Positions 14,779-21,647 of a stretch of DNA of 21,647 nucleotides are shown here, piece by piece (the stretch's first letter is position 1; each line of letters begins with the position of its first letter). This stretch comes from Clostridiales bacterium (GTDB lineage Bacteria > Bacillota > Clostridia > Oscillospirales > QAMX01): assembly GCA_016285815.1 (NCBI GenBank), contig JAEERN010000156.1, positions 1-21,647 on the forward strand, in the 5' to 3' direction. The position numbers and the translations under genes are program-made. The notes beneath the pieces were generated by a model. The model saw nothing but the letters and a program-made list of their open reading frames with translations, was not told the DNA's origin and made no database searches.

Positions 14779-16014
14779 ATGAACAAGCTCTGGACCCGCG
14801 ATTTCACGATCCTGACGCTGGGCAGCGTCGTCAGCATGCTGGGCAACGCCATGTCGGGCTTTGCCATGAGCCTGCTGGTGCTGGACTATACCCAGTCCGC
14901 CCTGCTCTACGCCGTCTACGTGGCCGTGTTCACGCTGCCGCAGGTGATCGCCCCCGTCTTTTCCGGGGCGATCCTGGATCGGTTCTCCCGCAAAAAGACG
15001 ATCTATACGCTGGACTTTCTCTCCGCCGCGCTCTACGCCTCGGCGGCTTTTGTCATCAGCTCGCGCTGGTTCAGCTTTCCGATCCTGGCGGTCTACTGCT
15101 TCCTGGTCGGCTGCATCAACAGCGTCTACACCGTGGCCTACCAGAGCTTTTACCCGCTTCTGGTCAGCGAAGGCAACTATTCTAAGGCCTATTCCATCTC
15201 CAGCGTCCTCGAGACCGTGGCCGCGGTCATGATCCCCGTCTCCACCTTCGCCTACAACCAGGTCGGCATCACGCCGCTGCTGCTGATCAACGCCGGCTGT
15301 TTCTTCATCGCCGCCGTCATGGAAACGCAGATCCGCGCCAAAGAGGACTATATCGCCCTGCAGAAGCAGAACGTCACGGCGCAGAGCTCCGGCCGCCAGC
15401 TTCTGCGGGACATCCGCGAAGGATTTTCCTATCTGTCGGCCGAGCGCGGCCTGCTTGCCGTCGCCCTCTATTTCACGGCCTCCGCTCTGGCCGCCGGCGC
15501 CTCGGCCGTCACCACGCTCCCCTATTTCAAGAGCACCTTTGAAAACGGCGAATACGTCTACATGCTGGTGGTCGGCATGATGGTGGTGGGCCGCGCCGTC
15601 GGCGGCCTCGTCCAGTACCGCGTCCGGCTCCCCGCCGCGGCGAAATTCGGCATCGCCCTCGGGGTCTATCTGGTCACCAACATCCTCGAGGCGACCTATC
15701 TCTTCACGCCCATCCCGGTCATGATGACCTTCTGCTTCCTGTCGGGGCTGATGGGCGTGACCAGCTATACCATCCGCGTCTCCGCCACCCAGAGCTATGT
15801 CCCGCATGAGAAAAAGGGGCGCTTCAACGGCGCGTTCAACATGCTGAACACCGTCGGCAGTCTGGCCGGACAGCTTCTGGCCGGCGGCCTCGGCACGGTG
15901 CTGCCCGCCCGGCTGGTCCTGCTGATCTTTTTCGGCCTCAACGCCGCGGCGGCCCTGACGTTCATCGGCGGCGGCCGGCGCCACGTCCGGCCCATCTTCA
16001 ATCTGGACCGCTGA
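14779..16014 (+). CDS. Major facilitator superfamily transporter
   Basis: This is a 411-residue membrane protein with about 12 hydrophobic segments. The cytoplasmic loop after helix 2 has the MFS motif A-like GAILDRFSRKKTI (63-75). The middle loop at about 185-205 is hydrophilic, and the second half carries a weaker repeat. It resembles the MFS_3-type (MefA/enterobactin-exporter-like) drug or small-molecule exporters more than sugar porters. The gene starts 28 bases after the DUF1980-fusion GTPase gene, with only a weak GGTGA site close to the ATG, so it may depend on read-through or coupling. A strong terminator follows. If the operon is functional as a unit, the cargo could be a metal chelate, but that is inference; a generic efflux pump is equally possible. 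Confidence 0.88.
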   Translation: MNKLWTRDFTILTLGSVVSMLGNAMSGFAMSLLVLDYTQSALLYAVYVAVFTLPQVIAPVFSGAILDRFSRKKTIYTLDFLSAALYASAAFVISSRWFSFPILAVYCFLVGCINSVYTVAYQSFYPLLVSEGNYSKAYSISSVLETVAAVMIPVSTFAYNQVGITPLLLINAGCFFIAAVMETQIRAKEDYIALQKQNVTAQSSGRQLLRDIREGFSYLSAERGLLAVALYFTASALAAGASAVTTLPYFKSTFENGEYVYMLVVGMMVVGRAVGGLVQYRVRLPAAAKFGIALGVYLVTNILEATYLFTPIPVMMTFCFLSGLMGVTSYTIRVSATQSYVPHEKKGRFNGAFNMLNTVGSLAGQLLAGGLGTVLPARLVLLIFFGLNAAAALTFIGGGRRHVRPIFNLDR

Positions 16015-16029
16015 CCTTCGTCCTTTTCC

Positions 16030-16057
16030 GGCCCGCGCCCTTCGGCGCGGGCCTTTT
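16030..16057 (+). terminator. Terminator of the GTPase/MFS operon
   Basis: A perfect 10-bp stem GGCCCGCGCC/GGCGCGGGCC with a CTTC loop is followed by TTTT, 15 bases after the MFS stop. Confidence 0.9.
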
Positions 16058-16076
16058 CCGTTTGCCCGTCCCGCCG

Positions 16077-16118
16077 AAAAAAGCGCCGGAAGGGCGGGGC
16101 GTTCCGTCCTTCCGGCGC
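16077..16118 (-). terminator. Terminator of the cyclophilin gene
   Basis: On the minus strand an 11-bp perfect stem GCGCCGGAAGG/CCTTCCGGCGC is followed by six T (16077-16082). It lies 27 bases past the cyclophilin stop. Together with the stem at 16030-16057 it separates two convergent transcripts. Confidence 0.9.
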
Positions 16119-16145
16119 AGCCGGATCTTCTCTTTTGCGGCCGCT

Positions 16146-16742
16146 TCAGTCCACCACGCGGGCGCTGGCGATCACAGGCCGGCGCTCGGCCTCGGTGATC
16201 ATGCCCATGGGCCCCGTGCCGGCGGCGTTGGCCGCGATGGAATCCACCACGTCCATCCCCTCGACGACGTAGCCGAAGCAGGCGTATCCCCCGTCCAGAC
16301 TACTGCGCGCCGCGTCGTCCAGCACGATGAAGAACTGGCTGGTGGCGCTGTTGAAGTCGTTGGAGCGGCGGGCCATGGAGATTGCCCCGCGGGTGTGCGG
16401 CAGGGTGTTCTGAACGCCGTTGGCCAAAAATTCGCCCTTGATGCTCTTGCCGGAGCCGCCGCTGCCGGTGCCCTCCGGGTCGCCGCCCTGGATGACGAAG
16501 CCCTTCTGGACGCGGTGGATGGTCAGCCCGTCGTAAAAGCCGTCGTTCACCAGCCCGACGAAGTTGGTCACGGTGACGGGCGCGGCGTCCGCGTCCAGCT
16601 CCAGCACGATCGTGCCGTACTTTTCGAACACCATCTCCACCCGGACCTTTCCGGACAGCTCCTCGCCGCCGCAGGCCCCGAGGCCCGCCAGCACGGTCCC
16701 CAAAATCAGGACCGTCAGAACGGTCCGAAGCGCTCTCTTCAT
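16146..16742 (-). CDS. Lipoprotein peptidyl-prolyl cis-trans isomerase, cyclophilin type
   Basis: This is a 198-residue enzyme that speeds proline isomerisation in exported proteins. It has a lipoprotein signal with lipobox LGAC (Cys24), so it is anchored outside the cytoplasmic membrane. Cyclophilin signatures are TIHRVQKGFVIQGGDPEGTG (74-93, with the catalytic Arg77 and Gln85), GAISMAR (119-125), SATSQFFIVL (132-141) and LDGGYACFGYVVEGMDVVD (149-167). The length is normal for a bacterial lipoprotein cyclophilin. The ATG at 16742 follows AGGGGGG by 7 bases. It is monocistronic with its own promoter and terminator. Confidence 0.96.
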   Translation of the reverse strand: MKRALRTVLTVLILGTVLAGLGACGGEELSGKVRVEMVFEKYGTIVLELDADAAPVTVTNFVGLVNDGFYDGLTIHRVQKGFVIQGGDPEGTGSGGSGKSIKGEFLANGVQNTLPHTRGAISMARRSNDFNSATSQFFIVLDDAARSSLDGGYACFGYVVEGMDVVDSIAANAAGTGPMGMITEAERRPVIASARVVD

Positions 16743-16784
16743 CGTCGTTCCCCCCTTTTGGAAGCGGTATCGCGGATTTCTCTT

Positions 16785-16813
16785 ATGATACCGCTTTCCG
16801 GGCGGTTTGTCAA
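16785..16813 (-). promoter_or_regulatory. Sigma-A promoter of the cyclophilin gene
   Basis: Minus-strand TTGACA (16808-16813), 17-base spacer, TATCAT (16785-16790). The expected start is about 36 bases before the ATG. Confidence 0.85.
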
Positions 16814-16829
16814 GGGCCGCCGCGCCTTT

Positions 16830-17489
16830 TCAGGCCAGCGCCCCCGCAAGACAGCCGTCGATCATCCGGTGTCCCTGCGCCGTCGGGTGCATCCCGTCGC
16901 CGCAGAGCAGCTGCGTGAACCGGTGGGACAGCAGGAACGGCGCGCGCAGATCGATCACGGGGACCCCCAGCCCGGCGGCGGTGTCGCGCGTCACCACGTC
17001 GTAGTGCTCGTGCCAGCGGTAGAGCATGCTCTCGTCCCCCAGCCAGCTCATGATGCTGTCCCGGTCCAGCCCGCGGGAGATGAAGTCCAGAAAGCGCGAC
17101 GGGTTGATCGGCACCAGACTGGTCACAAACACCTCGGCGCCGCGGCGCCGGACCGTCTCCACACAGCCGCGCAGGATCCCGGCGAAGACCTCCGCCGGGA
17201 CCCGGGGCGAGTGCTCTTTCTCCGGCGCCGCCGAGACCTTTCTCCAGTCGAAGTCCGAGTCGTTCCCGCCGAAGGACAGGATCACCCGGTCGCCGGACGC
17301 GTCCTCGGGAAGCGAGCGCTCCAGCTCGGCGCGGACCTTCGGGGCCGTGGCGCCGAAGGCGGCTCGGTTCACCACCGTCTGCCCTTCGCCCAGACCCAGG
17401 TCCCGTTTGTAAAGCGAATATGCTTTCTTTTCTGCCGAGAACATCACGCCCTTCAGGACGGAATCTCCGAAAAGCCAGATCTTGTCCAT
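16830..17489 (-). CDS. SGNH/GDSL-family hydrolase
   Basis: This is a 219-residue esterase-like protein without a signal peptide, so probably cytoplasmic. SGNH blocks are present in order: FGDSVLKGV (7-15, nucleophile Ser10), FGAT (45-48, oxyanion Gly46), FGGND (73-77, Asn76), and DGMHPTAQGH (198-207, with Asp198 and His201 of the catalytic pair). All four key residues are intact. The ATG at 17489 follows GGAGG by 5 bases; an open frame running further upstream covers a GC-rich hairpin and is rejected. Substrates of this family range from acyl esters to acetylated sugars and cannot be read here. It appears monocistronic; the stop lies 17 bases from the -35 of the cyclophilin promoter. Confidence 0.92.
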   Translation of the reverse strand: MDKIWLFGDSVLKGVMFSAEKKAYSLYKRDLGLGEGQTVVNRAAFGATAPKVRAELERSLPEDASGDRVILSFGGNDSDFDWRKVSAAPEKEHSPRVPAEVFAGILRGCVETVRRRGAEVFVTSLVPINPSRFLDFISRGLDRDSIMSWLGDESMLYRWHEHYDVVTRDTAAGLGVPVIDLRAPFLLSHRFTQLLCGDGMHPTAQGHRMIDGCLAGALA

Positions 17490-17541
17490 AGAAACCTCCG
17501 CCGTGTCCGCGGCGCCCCGCGCCGCTGGAATCGCCGGGCCG

Positions 17542-17568
17542 CCGCCCCCGCGAGGGGGGCGGTTTTTT
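17542..17568 (+). terminator. Orphan plus-strand terminator-like hairpin
   Basis: CCGCCCCC/GGGGGCGG with a 5-base loop is followed by six T in the plus direction. No plus-strand gene ends here; the nearest (MFS) has its own terminator 1.5 kb earlier. On the minus strand the hairpin would lie in the leader of the SGNH gene, where it is preceded, not followed, by the homopolymer run. Confidence 0.6.
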
Positions 17569-17639
17569 CTCTCTCCGGCCCGGCAAGACCATGATACCCC
17601 GATCCGGCGAAAAAGAAAACCTATTCCCCCGCCGCGCGT

Positions 17640-17715
17640 CTCCACTTCTGTCCCGCGCGCGGATAGAAGTGGCCCGGCCGCGGAATAGACCGCTCCGGGC
17701 GGCGGGATAGAGAAG
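17640..17715. other. Non-coding stretch with an inverted repeat and spaced ATAGA motifs
   Basis: No gene is seen between the SGNH and AI-2E genes (17490-17773). CCACTTCT (17642-17649) and AGAAGTGG (17665-17672) form an inverted repeat around a GC core. ATAGA occurs three times, at 17663, 17685 and 17707, exactly 22 bases apart with GC-rich flanks. A possible -10 TATCAT for the SGNH gene is near 17594, but no good -35 accompanies it. Confidence 0.4.
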
Positions 17716-17754
17716 CGCCGGGGGCTCTACGGACAGTAGAACCCCCGGCGTTTT
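17716..17754. terminator. Probable bidirectional terminator after the AI-2E permease gene
   Basis: A long stem, CGCCGGGGG(c)TCTAC with GTAGA(a)CCCCCGGCG, 14 pairs with one mismatch, has a 5-base loop. The plus side is followed by TTTT (17751-17754) and the minus side by CTTCTC. It sits just past the minus-strand stop at 17774. Confidence 0.7.
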
Positions 17755-17773
17755 CAGGCTTTGCGCCGTTTTT

Positions 17774-19033
17774 TCACTTCCGGTCGGGGCCGCCGCGCCC
17801 GCCTTCCGTTTCCGGCGGCGCCTCCGCGCCGGCGGGACCGTCCTGCGAGGCGGAGTCCGGCGTCCCGGGGTCCTCGCGCCGCAGCTTGCGGAAGATCCCG
17901 GCGTTCAGGATGCGGACCCGGCTCTTCTTTCCCACCGCCGTCTCCGCCTCCGGCTCCGGCGTCAGCTTTTCCCAGAGGTGGAGATAGCCCCAGTCGTTGA
18001 GCTGGATGACGACCAGCACGGTCAGCGGCAGCAGGAACATGCCCACGAAGCCGTACAGGCGATAGCCCGCGTAGATGCTGAACAGCGTGACGAAGGGGTT
18101 CATGTTGATCTGCGAGCCCAGCACGTGCGGCTCCAGCGAGTTGCGCACCACCAGCACCAGAACGTACACGATGGCGACGCCGATGGCGACGCGATAGTTC
18201 CCCATGAGCAGAGCGATGAGGGCCCACGGGATCAGCGCCAGCCCGCTGCCGAGGATGGGCAGGAAGTCGATCACGAAGATGAGCAGGGCGGCGGTAAAGG
18301 CGTTCCCGACCCCCGTGATCAAAAGCCCCGCGAAGATGACCGCGAAGTCGATGCTGCACAGGATGGCCTGCGCCTTCAGCCAGGCCCAGAGCTTGGAGAT
18401 CAGGGTGTGATAGGTGCGGGAGGCGGCCTCGTAGAAGGACTCGGTGAACACGCCCTTCAGCACGACGACGATGGGTTCGTGGTACCGGGTGAAGAAGAAC
18501 GCGGACAGCGGCGTGACCACCACGGAAAAGATGATCATGGGCAGCGAGCCCGCCACGTTGATGACCGGCTTGACGATGGTGCCCATCAGGTCGAATTTTG
18601 TGGGCAGCGAGGCGATGGCGTCCTGGATGCCCTTGGACATCTCGGGCGGGAACACGTCGTCCAGCGTCACCACCAGGCTGGCCCAGGTGGCGGTCAGCTG
18701 TTCCATGGTGCCGGACAGGGTGGCGAAGACCCGCTTGATGTAGGGCACGATCCACAGGCCGATGACGTAAGCCAGCCCAGCCACCAGGACCAGCGCCCCC
18801 AGGACCATGAGCAGGGACGAGATCGCCGAGGAGAACCCCCGCCGCAGCTTCAGCTTTTCCGTCATGCGCCTCGCCAGCGGGATGGCGGGCCGGGAGACCA
18901 CGAATCCGATGAAAAACGGCAGGAACCACAGAAAGAGGTATTTCACGAACACATGGACCGCCAGAACGATGAGCGCGACGTAGATCAGAACGACCAGCGG
19001 GCGCACCAGTTTTTCAAACGACGGCTTTTCCAT
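17774..19033 (-). CDS. AI-2E family (UPF0118) transporter, possibly YtvI-like
   Basis: This is a 419-residue polytopic membrane protein. Hydrophobic segments lie at about 12-28, 33-50, 68-98, 160-182, 222-243, 246-278, 281-298 and 313-345. The family signature is clear: DFLPILGSGLALIPWALIAL (256-275) and EPHVLGSQINMNPFVTLFSI (301-320), followed by YAGYRLYGFVGMFLLP. Members include exporters and sporulation membrane proteins such as YtvI; the name AI-2E reflects TqsA and does not prove autoinducer transport. A hydrophilic tail (about 360-419), rich in Glu, Pro and Gly, extends past the usual end. The ATG at 19033 follows GAGG by 6 bases. It is divergent from homoserine dehydrogenase. Confidence 0.9.
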   Translation of the reverse strand: MEKPSFEKLVRPLVVLIYVALIVLAVHVFVKYLFLWFLPFFIGFVVSRPAIPLARRMTEKLKLRRGFSSAISSLLMVLGALVLVAGLAYVIGLWIVPYIKRVFATLSGTMEQLTATWASLVVTLDDVFPPEMSKGIQDAIASLPTKFDLMGTIVKPVINVAGSLPMIIFSVVVTPLSAFFFTRYHEPIVVVLKGVFTESFYEAASRTYHTLISKLWAWLKAQAILCSIDFAVIFAGLLITGVGNAFTAALLIFVIDFLPILGSGLALIPWALIALLMGNYRVAIGVAIVYVLVLVVRNSLEPHVLGSQINMNPFVTLFSIYAGYRLYGFVGMFLLPLTVLVVIQLNDWGYLHLWEKLTPEPEAETAVGKKSRVRILNAGIFRKLRREDPGTPDSASQDGPAGAEAPPETEGGRGGPDRK

Positions 19034-19083
19034 TTTCCGCCTCGACCTCCCGACGCAAGCTTTTTCTGTTTCTCTTTCTTCTT

Positions 19084-19089
19084 ATTATA
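19084..19089 (-). promoter_or_regulatory. Probable -10 of the AI-2E permease promoter
   Basis: A perfect minus-strand TATAAT lies about 50 bases before the ATG. The hexamer at -35 (TTTATT, AT-rich) matches poorly, so the promoter may be weak or use another factor. Confidence 0.5.
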
Positions 19090-19144
19090 CCCCATGGGAT
19101 CGGAAAAATAAAGATGGATTGTGAATTTTCTTCCCGGCACCCCC

Positions 19145-19173
19145 TTGTCTTTTTCCCGCCGCTGTGGTAAAAT
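19145..19173 (+). promoter_or_regulatory. Sigma-A promoter of homoserine dehydrogenase
   Basis: TTGTCT (19145-19150), 17-base spacer, TAAAAT (19168-19173), with a start about 30 bases before the ATG. Confidence 0.7.
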
Positions 19174-19212
19174 ATCCACACTTCCATCTTTTGAAGCGGA
19201 GGCTTTGCAGTC

Positions 19213-20451
19213 ATGGCGGCGATCGCGGTTTTGGGATTCGGAACAGTGGGCAGCGGCGTGGTGGACGTCATCGAGACGCACCGCGAGCTGTTTGCCCAAC
19301 GGGTCGGCGCGCCCGTCTATGTGAAGACCGTCGTCGACGTCCGCGATTTTCCGGACAGCCCCTACGCCGGCAAGATCGTCCACGATTTCGCCGCGGTGGA
19401 GGACGATCCGGAGATCGTCACCGTCGTCGAGGCCATCGGCGGCCGCCGCATCGCCCGCGACTTCACCCGGCGCGCGCTGGCCGCCGGGAAGAATGTGGTC
19501 ACCTCCAACAAAGAGCTGGTGGCTTACCATGGAACGGAGCTGTTCGCGCTGGCCCGGGAGCACGGCGTCCGCTATCTGTTCGAAGCCAGCGTCGGCGGCG
19601 GCATCCCCATCATCCGCCCCATGGCGCAGTGCCTGGCCGCCAACGAGATCACCGAGGTCACCGGCATCCTCAACGGCACCACCAACTATATCCTGACCCG
19701 CATGATCAACGCCTCGCTCTCCTTCGACGAGGCGCTGAAAGAGGCCCAGGCCCTCGGCTATGCCGAGGCGGACCCGTCGGCGGACGTGCTGGGGCACGAC
19801 GCCTGCCGCAAGATCTGCATCCTGGCCTCGCTGGCCTTCGGCGCCCAGATCTCGCCGGACGACGTCCGCATCGAGGGGATCGACCGGGTCGCCGCCGAGG
19901 ACATCGCGCTGGCGGACACCCTCGGCTGCCGGATCAAGCTCCTGGGCCGCGCCCAGAAGCTCGACGACGGGACGCTCTATATCTCGGTGGCCCCGTTCCT
20001 GATCCCGGACGGCGCTCCCCTGGCCCGGATCGACGGCGTGTTCAACGGCATCACTGTCCGCGGCGACTCGGTGGACGAGGTTCTCTTCTGCGGCCGCGGC
20101 GCGGGGAAATACCCGACGGCCAGCGCCGTCGTGGCGGACGTGCTGGACACGCTGCGCCCCGGCAACGCCGAGCGGCGCATCGAGTGGGGCCCGGCCCTTC
20201 CCGGCCGTCTGGCCGACTGCCGTCAGGTCAGCCACCGCTATCTGGTGCGCGTCCACGGCGACGTGAAGGTGGCGCTGGAGGCCGCCGAAAAGCTCTTCGG
20301 CTATATCGACGTCGTCCCCTGCGACGGCGTCAGCATTTTCGACGGGGCCTTCACCACCCCCGCCCCCATCCCCGAGGGGCTCTTGCTGGCCCGCGTGGAA
20401 AAAATGCGCGCCGCCGGCGTCACGGTGGCGAACCACCTGATGTTCCTGTAA
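19213..20451 (+). CDS. hom: Homoserine dehydrogenase
   Basis: This 412-residue enzyme reduces aspartate semialdehyde to homoserine with NAD(P)H, the branch to threonine and methionine. The nucleotide-binding loop is GFGTVGSG (8-15). TSNKELVA (97-104), EASVGGGIPII (124-134), GILNGTTNYIL (151-161) and the catalytic segment GYAEADPSADVLGHDACRK (182-200, with Asp196 and Lys200) are all intact. The last 75 residues (from RYLVRV at 342) take the place of the usual ACT domain but lack its DxPGVL-type ligand loop, so feedback control by threonine may differ (inference). The ATG at 19213 follows GGAGG by 10 bases. It is monocistronic, ending at a terminator. Confidence 0.96.
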   Translation: MAAIAVLGFGTVGSGVVDVIETHRELFAQRVGAPVYVKTVVDVRDFPDSPYAGKIVHDFAAVEDDPEIVTVVEAIGGRRIARDFTRRALAAGKNVVTSNKELVAYHGTELFALAREHGVRYLFEASVGGGIPIIRPMAQCLAANEITEVTGILNGTTNYILTRMINASLSFDEALKEAQALGYAEADPSADVLGHDACRKICILASLAFGAQISPDDVRIEGIDRVAAEDIALADTLGCRIKLLGRAQKLDDGTLYISVAPFLIPDGAPLARIDGVFNGITVRGDSVDEVLFCGRGAGKYPTASAVVADVLDTLRPGNAERRIEWGPALPGRLADCRQVSHRYLVRVHGDVKVALEAAEKLFGYIDVVPCDGVSIFDGAFTTPAPIPEGLLLARVEKMRAAGVTVANHLMFL

Positions 20452-20474
20452 CATCCCCCTTCCGGCAAGCCCGT

Positions 20475-20507
20475 GTGATCCGCCCCGCCCGGACGGATCA
20501 CTTTTTT
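20475..20507 (+). terminator. Terminator of hom
   Basis: An 8-bp stem GTGATCCG/CGGATCAC is followed by six T (20502-20507), 24 bases past the stop. Confidence 0.92.
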
Positions 20508-20597
20508 CGCCCGCCGGCGCGGCGCTGAGACCGGCGCGGTTTTATGCCGCACCGGAAAAAGCGGCCCGCCTCCTTCGAAAAGCGGGATGTTATCGCG

Positions 20598-20632
20598 CGT
20601 TGCTTGCGGCAACGGGCGTCTCCGGGTATAAT
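20598..20632 (+). promoter_or_regulatory. Promoter with dyad operator for the small XRE gene
   Basis: TATAAT (20627-20632) is preceded at 17 bases by TTGCGG (20604-20609), a moderate -35. The perfect dyad CGTTGC/GCAACG (20598-20603 and 20609-20614) overlaps that -35. Outer half-sites GTTATC (20589-20594) and GATAAC (20636-20641) flank the promoter. The layout suggests repression, probably by the regulator itself. Confidence 0.55.
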
Positions 20633-20664
20633 CGGGATAACGACTTTGAAAGGTGGTTGTCGAA

Positions 20665-21174
20665 ATGCTGAACGAAAATCTGAAGGCGGTCCGGAAATCG
20701 AAAGGTCTCTCCCAGGAAGAGCTGGCCGCCAAGCTGTACGTCGTCCGACAGACGGTTTCAAAATGGGAAAAGGGCCTGTCCGTCCCCGATTCCGATATGC
20801 TGATCGCCATTTCCGAGGCTTTGGAGACGCCGGTGAGCGCTTTGCTGGGCGAGCCCATCGCGGAGAAAGAGCCGGACGATCTGAAGGCGATCTCGGAAAA
20901 GCTGGAGGTGATCAACCTCCAGCTCGCGCAGAGGAAACGTGCGAAGCGGCGGACGCTGCACTGGGCGTTCCTGATCGCCGCCCTCGTCATTCTGGTCATC
21001 GCGGGCTGTCTGATCGCGCTGGGAAGCCCCTATCTGAACTGGGACTTCAGCGACCCGGAGACCGCCGTCGCCGGCACGGTGTTCCACGCCTTTGAGTTCT
21101 TCTTCGTCCGCCTCGCCCCGTTCGCCTTCGTCGGGGCGGTCGTCGGCGCCGTCCTCACGAGAAAAGGGCAATAG
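20665..21174 (+). CDS. XRE-family regulator with membrane C-terminal region
   Basis: This is a 169-residue protein. Residues 1-60 are a Cro/C1-type helix-turn-helix: LKAVRKSKGLSQEELAAKL (6-24) and RQTVSKWEKGLSVPD (28-42), the sequence usual for small Firmicutes XRE regulators. A short helical linker (72-95) leads to a basic patch (QRKRAKRR) and a hydrophobic helix at about 99-120; a second hydrophobic stretch spans 138-164. It is therefore probably a membrane-tethered DNA-binding protein. The ATG at 20665 follows AGGTGG by 8 bases and is preferred to a GTG four codons earlier, which overlaps that site. There is no partner gene in the same transcript. The signal is unknown. Confidence 0.88.
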   Translation: MLNENLKAVRKSKGLSQEELAAKLYVVRQTVSKWEKGLSVPDSDMLIAISEALETPVSALLGEPIAEKEPDDLKAISEKLEVINLQLAQRKRAKRRTLHWAFLIAALVILVIAGCLIALGSPYLNWDFSDPETAVAGTVFHAFEFFFVRLAPFAFVGAVVGAVLTRKGQ

Positions 21175-21239
21175 GCGCTCCGCGGTCTCTCCCCGGCCCC
21201 GCCGGGCGCCGCGCCGCTCTCCCCCCCCGGCATGAAACG

Positions 21240-21274
21240 GCCGCCCGCGCGTTCAACGCGCGCGGGCGGCTTTT
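21240..21274 (+). terminator. Terminator of the small XRE gene, convergent with the GH32 gene
   Basis: A 12-bp perfect stem GCCGCCCGCGCG/CGCGCGGGCGGC with a 7-base loop is followed by TTTT (21271-21274). The reverse direction has only a short T-run (GTTTC), so termination of the opposing gene here is less certain. Confidence 0.82.
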
Positions 21275-21309
21275 GCAGTATCTCGCTTCCGCCCGGGACC
21301 GGGGACGGC

Positions 21310-21647
21310 TCAATAGAAGTTCGTCGGCGCGACCTCCCACGAGACCGTCTCGCCGAAGTCCGCCCCGTCCGGCGCCAGCAGGAAGACGCCCGTGCCGCCG
21401 CGGCTGCCGAAGGCCCGGCGGCAGACGGCCTGCCGGCCGTTGGCGAAGACCTCGACCACGCTCCTGTCCACGAACACGTCCAGCGTCAGGTCCTCGCCGG
21501 GGTCCAGCGACAGCGGCGCGTACTCCACGGCGGGCCGCCCCTCGGCGGCGCACCGGGTGGTATCGAAGAGCAGCCGTCCGCAGCTCCGGTCGAACAGGAT
21601 CTTGACGCACTCGCTCAGATCCTCGGTGGCGCAGACGGCGATCCCGG
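21310..21647 (-). CDS. Glycoside hydrolase family 32 protein, C-terminal end only
   Basis: The last 112 residues are visible; the start lies past the right edge. The stretch LTLDVFVDRSVVEVFANGRQ, starting about 56 residues before the stop, is the hallmark of the C-terminal beta-sandwich (GH32C) of sucrose-6-phosphate hydrolases, levanases and inulinases. The catalytic five-blade propeller with WMNDPNG, RDP and EC motifs would lie outside the window, so activity cannot be judged. It probably hydrolyses beta-fructosides (sucrose or fructans). The stop at 21310 faces the terminator of the XRE gene. Confidence 0.87.
   Translation of the reverse strand, partial: GIAVCATEDLSECVKILFDRSCGRLLFDTTRCAAEGRPAVEYAPLSLDPGEDLTLDVFVDRSVVEVFANGRQAVCRRAFGSRGGTGVFLLAPDGADFGETVSWEVAPTNFY

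Noticed and set aside
17774..19033. Calling the AI-2E family protein an autoinducer-2 exporter
   Set aside because: The family is broad, includes sporulation and Na+/H+ or unknown transporters, and no lsr or lux genes are nearby.

Overview
The window looks like chromosome of a GC-rich, Gram-positive-type anaerobe, most likely a gut or rumen Clostridia (Oscillospiraceae/Lachnospiraceae-like). The basis is strong AGGAGG-type ribosome sites, near-consensus sigma-A promoters with 17-bp spacers, a T-box leader, a lipoprotein cyclophilin, and a carbohydrate-import gene set known from Paenibacillus and Clostridia. The taxon is an inference; no rRNA, tRNA, insertion sequence, prophage or CRISPR array is visible. 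Because the DNA is GC-rich, very long antisense open frames run opposite most genes; I treat them as shadows.

Layout. (1) 1-9248, minus strand: a six-gene operon read from a strong promoter at about 9530. The order is a giant secreted solute-binding protein with N-terminal beta-sandwich domains, two sugar-type ABC permeases, a membrane-anchored NHL-propeller/TPR protein, a YIP1-family membrane protein and a secreted DUF5696 protein cut by the left edge. No ATPase is encoded, so a shared ATPase elsewhere is implied. (2) 9657-12473, minus: a T-box leader, an XRE-cupin regulator and a medium-chain-type acyl-CoA synthetase, ending at a terminator. My fold of the leader puts GUC (valine) in the specifier loop. 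(3) 12565-16057, plus: two tandem COG0523/CobW-type GTPases and an MFS transporter. The first GTPase has an extraordinary His/Asp tract; the second carries a DUF1980-like C-terminus. (4) 16077-17489, minus: a lipoprotein cyclophilin and an SGNH/GDSL hydrolase. (5) 17716-19089, minus: an AI-2E family permease; divergently, 19145-20507, plus: homoserine dehydrogenase. (6) 20598-21274, plus: a small XRE regulator with a membrane C-terminus. (7) 21310 to the right edge, minus: the C-terminal end of a GH32 fructosidase.

How it works together. The left operon is probably an extracellular glycan capture, processing and import system whose accessory proteins are of unknown function. The T-box operon suggests that an acyl-CoA synthetase is induced by shortage of a charged tRNA. 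If the amino acid is valine, the simplest model is activation of isobutyrate for reductive carboxylation to valine, a route known in anaerobic rumen and gut bacteria. The GTPase pair looks like a metal-handling module. These last statements are inferences.
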